The notes below the pieces were generated by a model, which saw only the letters and a list, made by a program, of their open reading frames with translations, was not told the DNA's origin and made no database searches. A DNA stretch of 6,531 nt from Gammaproteobacteria bacterium (GTDB taxonomy: Bacteria > Pseudomonadota > Gammaproteobacteria > CAISUE01): the NCBI GenBank assembly GCA_947378515.1, contig CANCKG010000041.1, positions 1-6,531 of the forward strand. Direction: 5' to 3'. This document shows positions 5,627 through 6,531 of the stretch, piece after piece. Positions within the stretch are counted from its first letter, which is position 1. Each line of letters begins with the position of its first letter. The translations under genes and the position numbers were made by a program.

Positions 5627-5652
5627 TAGTAAGCTTATGACATCAGCCGCTT

Positions 5653-6012
5653 ATGCAAATCATTAAAGTTTATGCTGCCGAGTGCAGCTTGCTCAATCGC
5701 AAATTTCCAGCCTTGAATTGCCGCTGGCAAACGCGTGAATTGATCGAACAACTCATCTCACCCTTATTAGAGCGAGATGAGGCGACGTTTATGCATCAAA
5801 AATTAACCGATGGTTTGCGCGCCAAAGCCAAGCTGCAATTGAATGATTTGCTACACTTAATTGAAGTTGATAAACGGCAAAACTTATTTCGGGTCGTCAT
5901 TGCGATCCGCATTTTTCGAGACTGTTTTGCAGACGAACTGACCGATATGAGTGATAATGGCGGCAGTGGTGGGCAAAAGAACCGTGTTACTCCGCGGTTT
6001 GGAAAATTTTGA
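5653..6012 (+). CDS. Hypothetical protein, 119 residues, family not recognised
   Basis: I do not recognise this protein. Codon use resembles the neighbouring genes, and the reading frame is closed upstream by TGA at 5638-5640, so ATG 5653 is effectively the only start; no Shine-Dalgarno precedes it. The sequence looks soluble, with no signal peptide or membrane segment. Residues about 25-75 and 78-97 look helical and amphipathic (for example TRELIEQLISPLLERDEATF and NLFRVVIAIRIFRDCFADEL). The tail is different: SDNGGSGG followed by the basic stretch QKNRVTPRFGKF, probably disordered. Three cysteines are scattered (positions 11, 23 and 91), with no metal-site spacing. It sits alone after the palindromic elements and before an MFS gene on the same strand, separated from it by 140 bp with a hairpin. 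It could be a lineage-specific orphan. Confidence 0.55.
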   Translation: MQIIKVYAAECSLLNRKFPALNCRWQTRELIEQLISPLLERDEATFMHQKLTDGLRAKAKLQLNDLLHLIEVDKRQNLFRVVIAIRIFRDCFADELTDMSDNGGSGGQKNRVTPRFGKF

Positions 6013-6019
6013 TAAACCC

Positions 6020-6050
6020 TATAATGACTTTTAGTAGATAACGCTATAGT
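6020..6050 (+). promoter_or_regulatory. Promoter-like -10 motifs upstream of the MFS gene
   Basis: The gap before the MFS gene holds a consensus TATAAT (6020-6025) and, further on, TATAGT (6045-6050). The second lies within GCTATAGTTCGCG (6043-6055), identical over 13 bases to the tRNA-Leu promoter core. Neither has a good -35: TTGGAA lies 15 bp before the first and only poor matches precede the second. At least one probably starts the MFS transcript, but which one cannot be settled from sequence alone. Confidence 0.35.
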
Positions 6051-6072
6051 TCGCGTCTTTGACGTTCGCCGG

Positions 6073-6091
6073 CAAAAAGCAGTGCTTTTTG
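6073..6091 (+). terminator. Hairpin in the gap before the MFS gene (possible terminator or attenuator)
   Basis: CAAAAAGC (6073-6080) pairs perfectly with GCTTTTTG (6084-6091) around a 3-base AGT loop and is followed by AATTTTC. An outer GCCG/CGGC (6068-6071, 6098-6101) could extend it with bulges. It could end transcripts of the hypothetical gene, or attenuate one starting near 6050. The stem is A/T-heavy and the downstream T-run short, so efficiency is uncertain. Confidence 0.4.
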
Positions 6092-6152
6092 AATTTTCGG
6101 CTCACCCATAAAGACCCGCCCCTACAGCTGGTTTTAACAACAATAGGCTCTC

Positions 6153-6531
6153 ATGACATCTTCTACCCCGTTTAAAGCTTGGCTTATTTGGTCCTTAAGT
6201 GCGTTATTTTATTTTTACGAATTTGCTCTGCAATCTTCACCCAGCGTGATGGTGCCAGAATTAATGCGCGATTTTCACGTTGATGGCACGCAATTAGGTA
6301 ATCTTTCAGCGTTTTACTTTTATGCTTATGCCTTGATGCAAATTCCGGTTGGGTTATTGTTAGATCGCTTTGGCCCTCGGTTATTATTAACGCTAGCGTG
6401 CTTCATCTGCGCAATTGGTGCCTTTGGCTTTTCGCAAACGCATACGTTGGACTACGCTGAATTAGCTCGTTTCTTGATGGGTCTTGGTTCTTCTTTTGCC
6501 GTGGTGAGTTCCTTAAAGTTAGCGTCTTTAT
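6153..6531 (+). CDS. Major facilitator superfamily transporter, N-terminal part (3' end outside window)
   Basis: The frame is open from ATG 6153 to the window edge, giving 126 residues of a protein that should be about 400-440. It begins MTSSTPFKAWLIW and enters hydrophobic segments at about 10-27 and 50-70. MFS motif A, GLLLDRFGPR, follows at 67-76 in the loop between helices 2 and 3, then helix 3 (about 77-95) and the start of helix 4 with RFLMGLGSSF (106-115). The first periplasmic stretch (SSPSVMVPELMRDF) resembles anion/organic-acid type MFS carriers, but the substrate cannot be told from this fragment. A weak Shine-Dalgarno, ATAGG, ends five bases before ATG. The gene is an inner-membrane secondary carrier, co-oriented with the hypothetical gene but separated by a 140-bp gap with its own promoter-like motifs. 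Confidence 0.9.
   Translation, partial: MTSSTPFKAWLIWSLSALFYFYEFALQSSPSVMVPELMRDFHVDGTQLGNLSAFYFYAYALMQIPVGLLLDRFGPRLLLTLACFICAIGAFGFSQTHTLDYAELARFLMGLGSSFAVVSSLKLASL

Larger units (their letters stand above)
5343..5652. other. Gene-free, hairpin-rich intergenic region
   Basis: No credible gene lies in these 310 bp. The left part holds the tRNA promoter. Beyond it are short inverted repeats (CGAGA/TCTCG at 5404-5422; TGACT/AGTCA at 5460-5476), then three larger hairpins listed separately. The palindrome density suggests a mix of regulatory sites, transcription ends and extragenic repeat elements. The minus-strand reading frame across the tRNA is the familiar false ORF of tRNA-Leu. Confidence 0.6.

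Noticed and set aside
5343..5652. CRISPR array or attC-type cassette site
   Set aside because: The repeats are inverted and non-identical, with no regularly spaced direct repeats and no integrase or attC core motifs nearby.

Overview
The window looks like ordinary chromosomal core sequence from a gammaproteobacterium with a moderately AT-rich genome. The fumarase, dUTPase, CsrA, MinC and FadD proteins read closely on their enterobacterial counterparts, and lysC followed directly by csrA is a familiar gammaproteobacterial order (for example lysC-rsmA in Pseudomonas). A Legionellales-like (Legionella/Coxiella/Aquicella type) host is my best guess, but that is an inference from general flavour, not proof.

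Layout from left to right. (1) The 3' part of fumC (+) runs tail-to-tail into dut (-), and their stop codons share one TTAA. (2) dut diverges from lysC (+), an aspartate kinase with a well conserved catalytic domain and a strongly diverged regulatory ACT region. (3) A 190-bp structured leader separates lysC from csrA (+), the global post-transcriptional regulator. (4) csrA converges on minC (-), with a long GC-rich hairpin between them. minC stands alone: there is no minD or minE beside it. (5) minC diverges from fadD (+), a complete long-chain acyl-CoA synthetase with a GTG start. (6) fadD converges on a tRNA-Leu(CAA) gene (-). The tRNA has a clear sigma-70 promoter, and its intrinsic terminator lies inside the last codons of fadD. 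(7) A gene-free stretch of about 310 bp follows, rich in inverted repeats, including a 15-bp perfect palindromic pair and a second palindrome with the same TATACC/GGTATA ends. (8) Then comes an unrecognised 119-residue protein (+). (9) A 140-bp gap with hairpins and a promoter-like motif leads to the N-terminal part of an MFS transporter (+), which runs off the window.

Most genes are independent housekeeping units (TCA cycle, nucleotide sanitation, aspartate-family amino acids, global regulation, division-site placement, fatty-acid activation, translation) arranged in alternating orientations, so most transcription units are single genes. I see no CRISPR array, no transposase, no rRNA and no obvious defence or secretion system. 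The points most worth following are the paired palindromes upstream of the unknown gene, the alternative RNA structures ahead of csrA, the orphan minC and the diverged ACT region of LysC.
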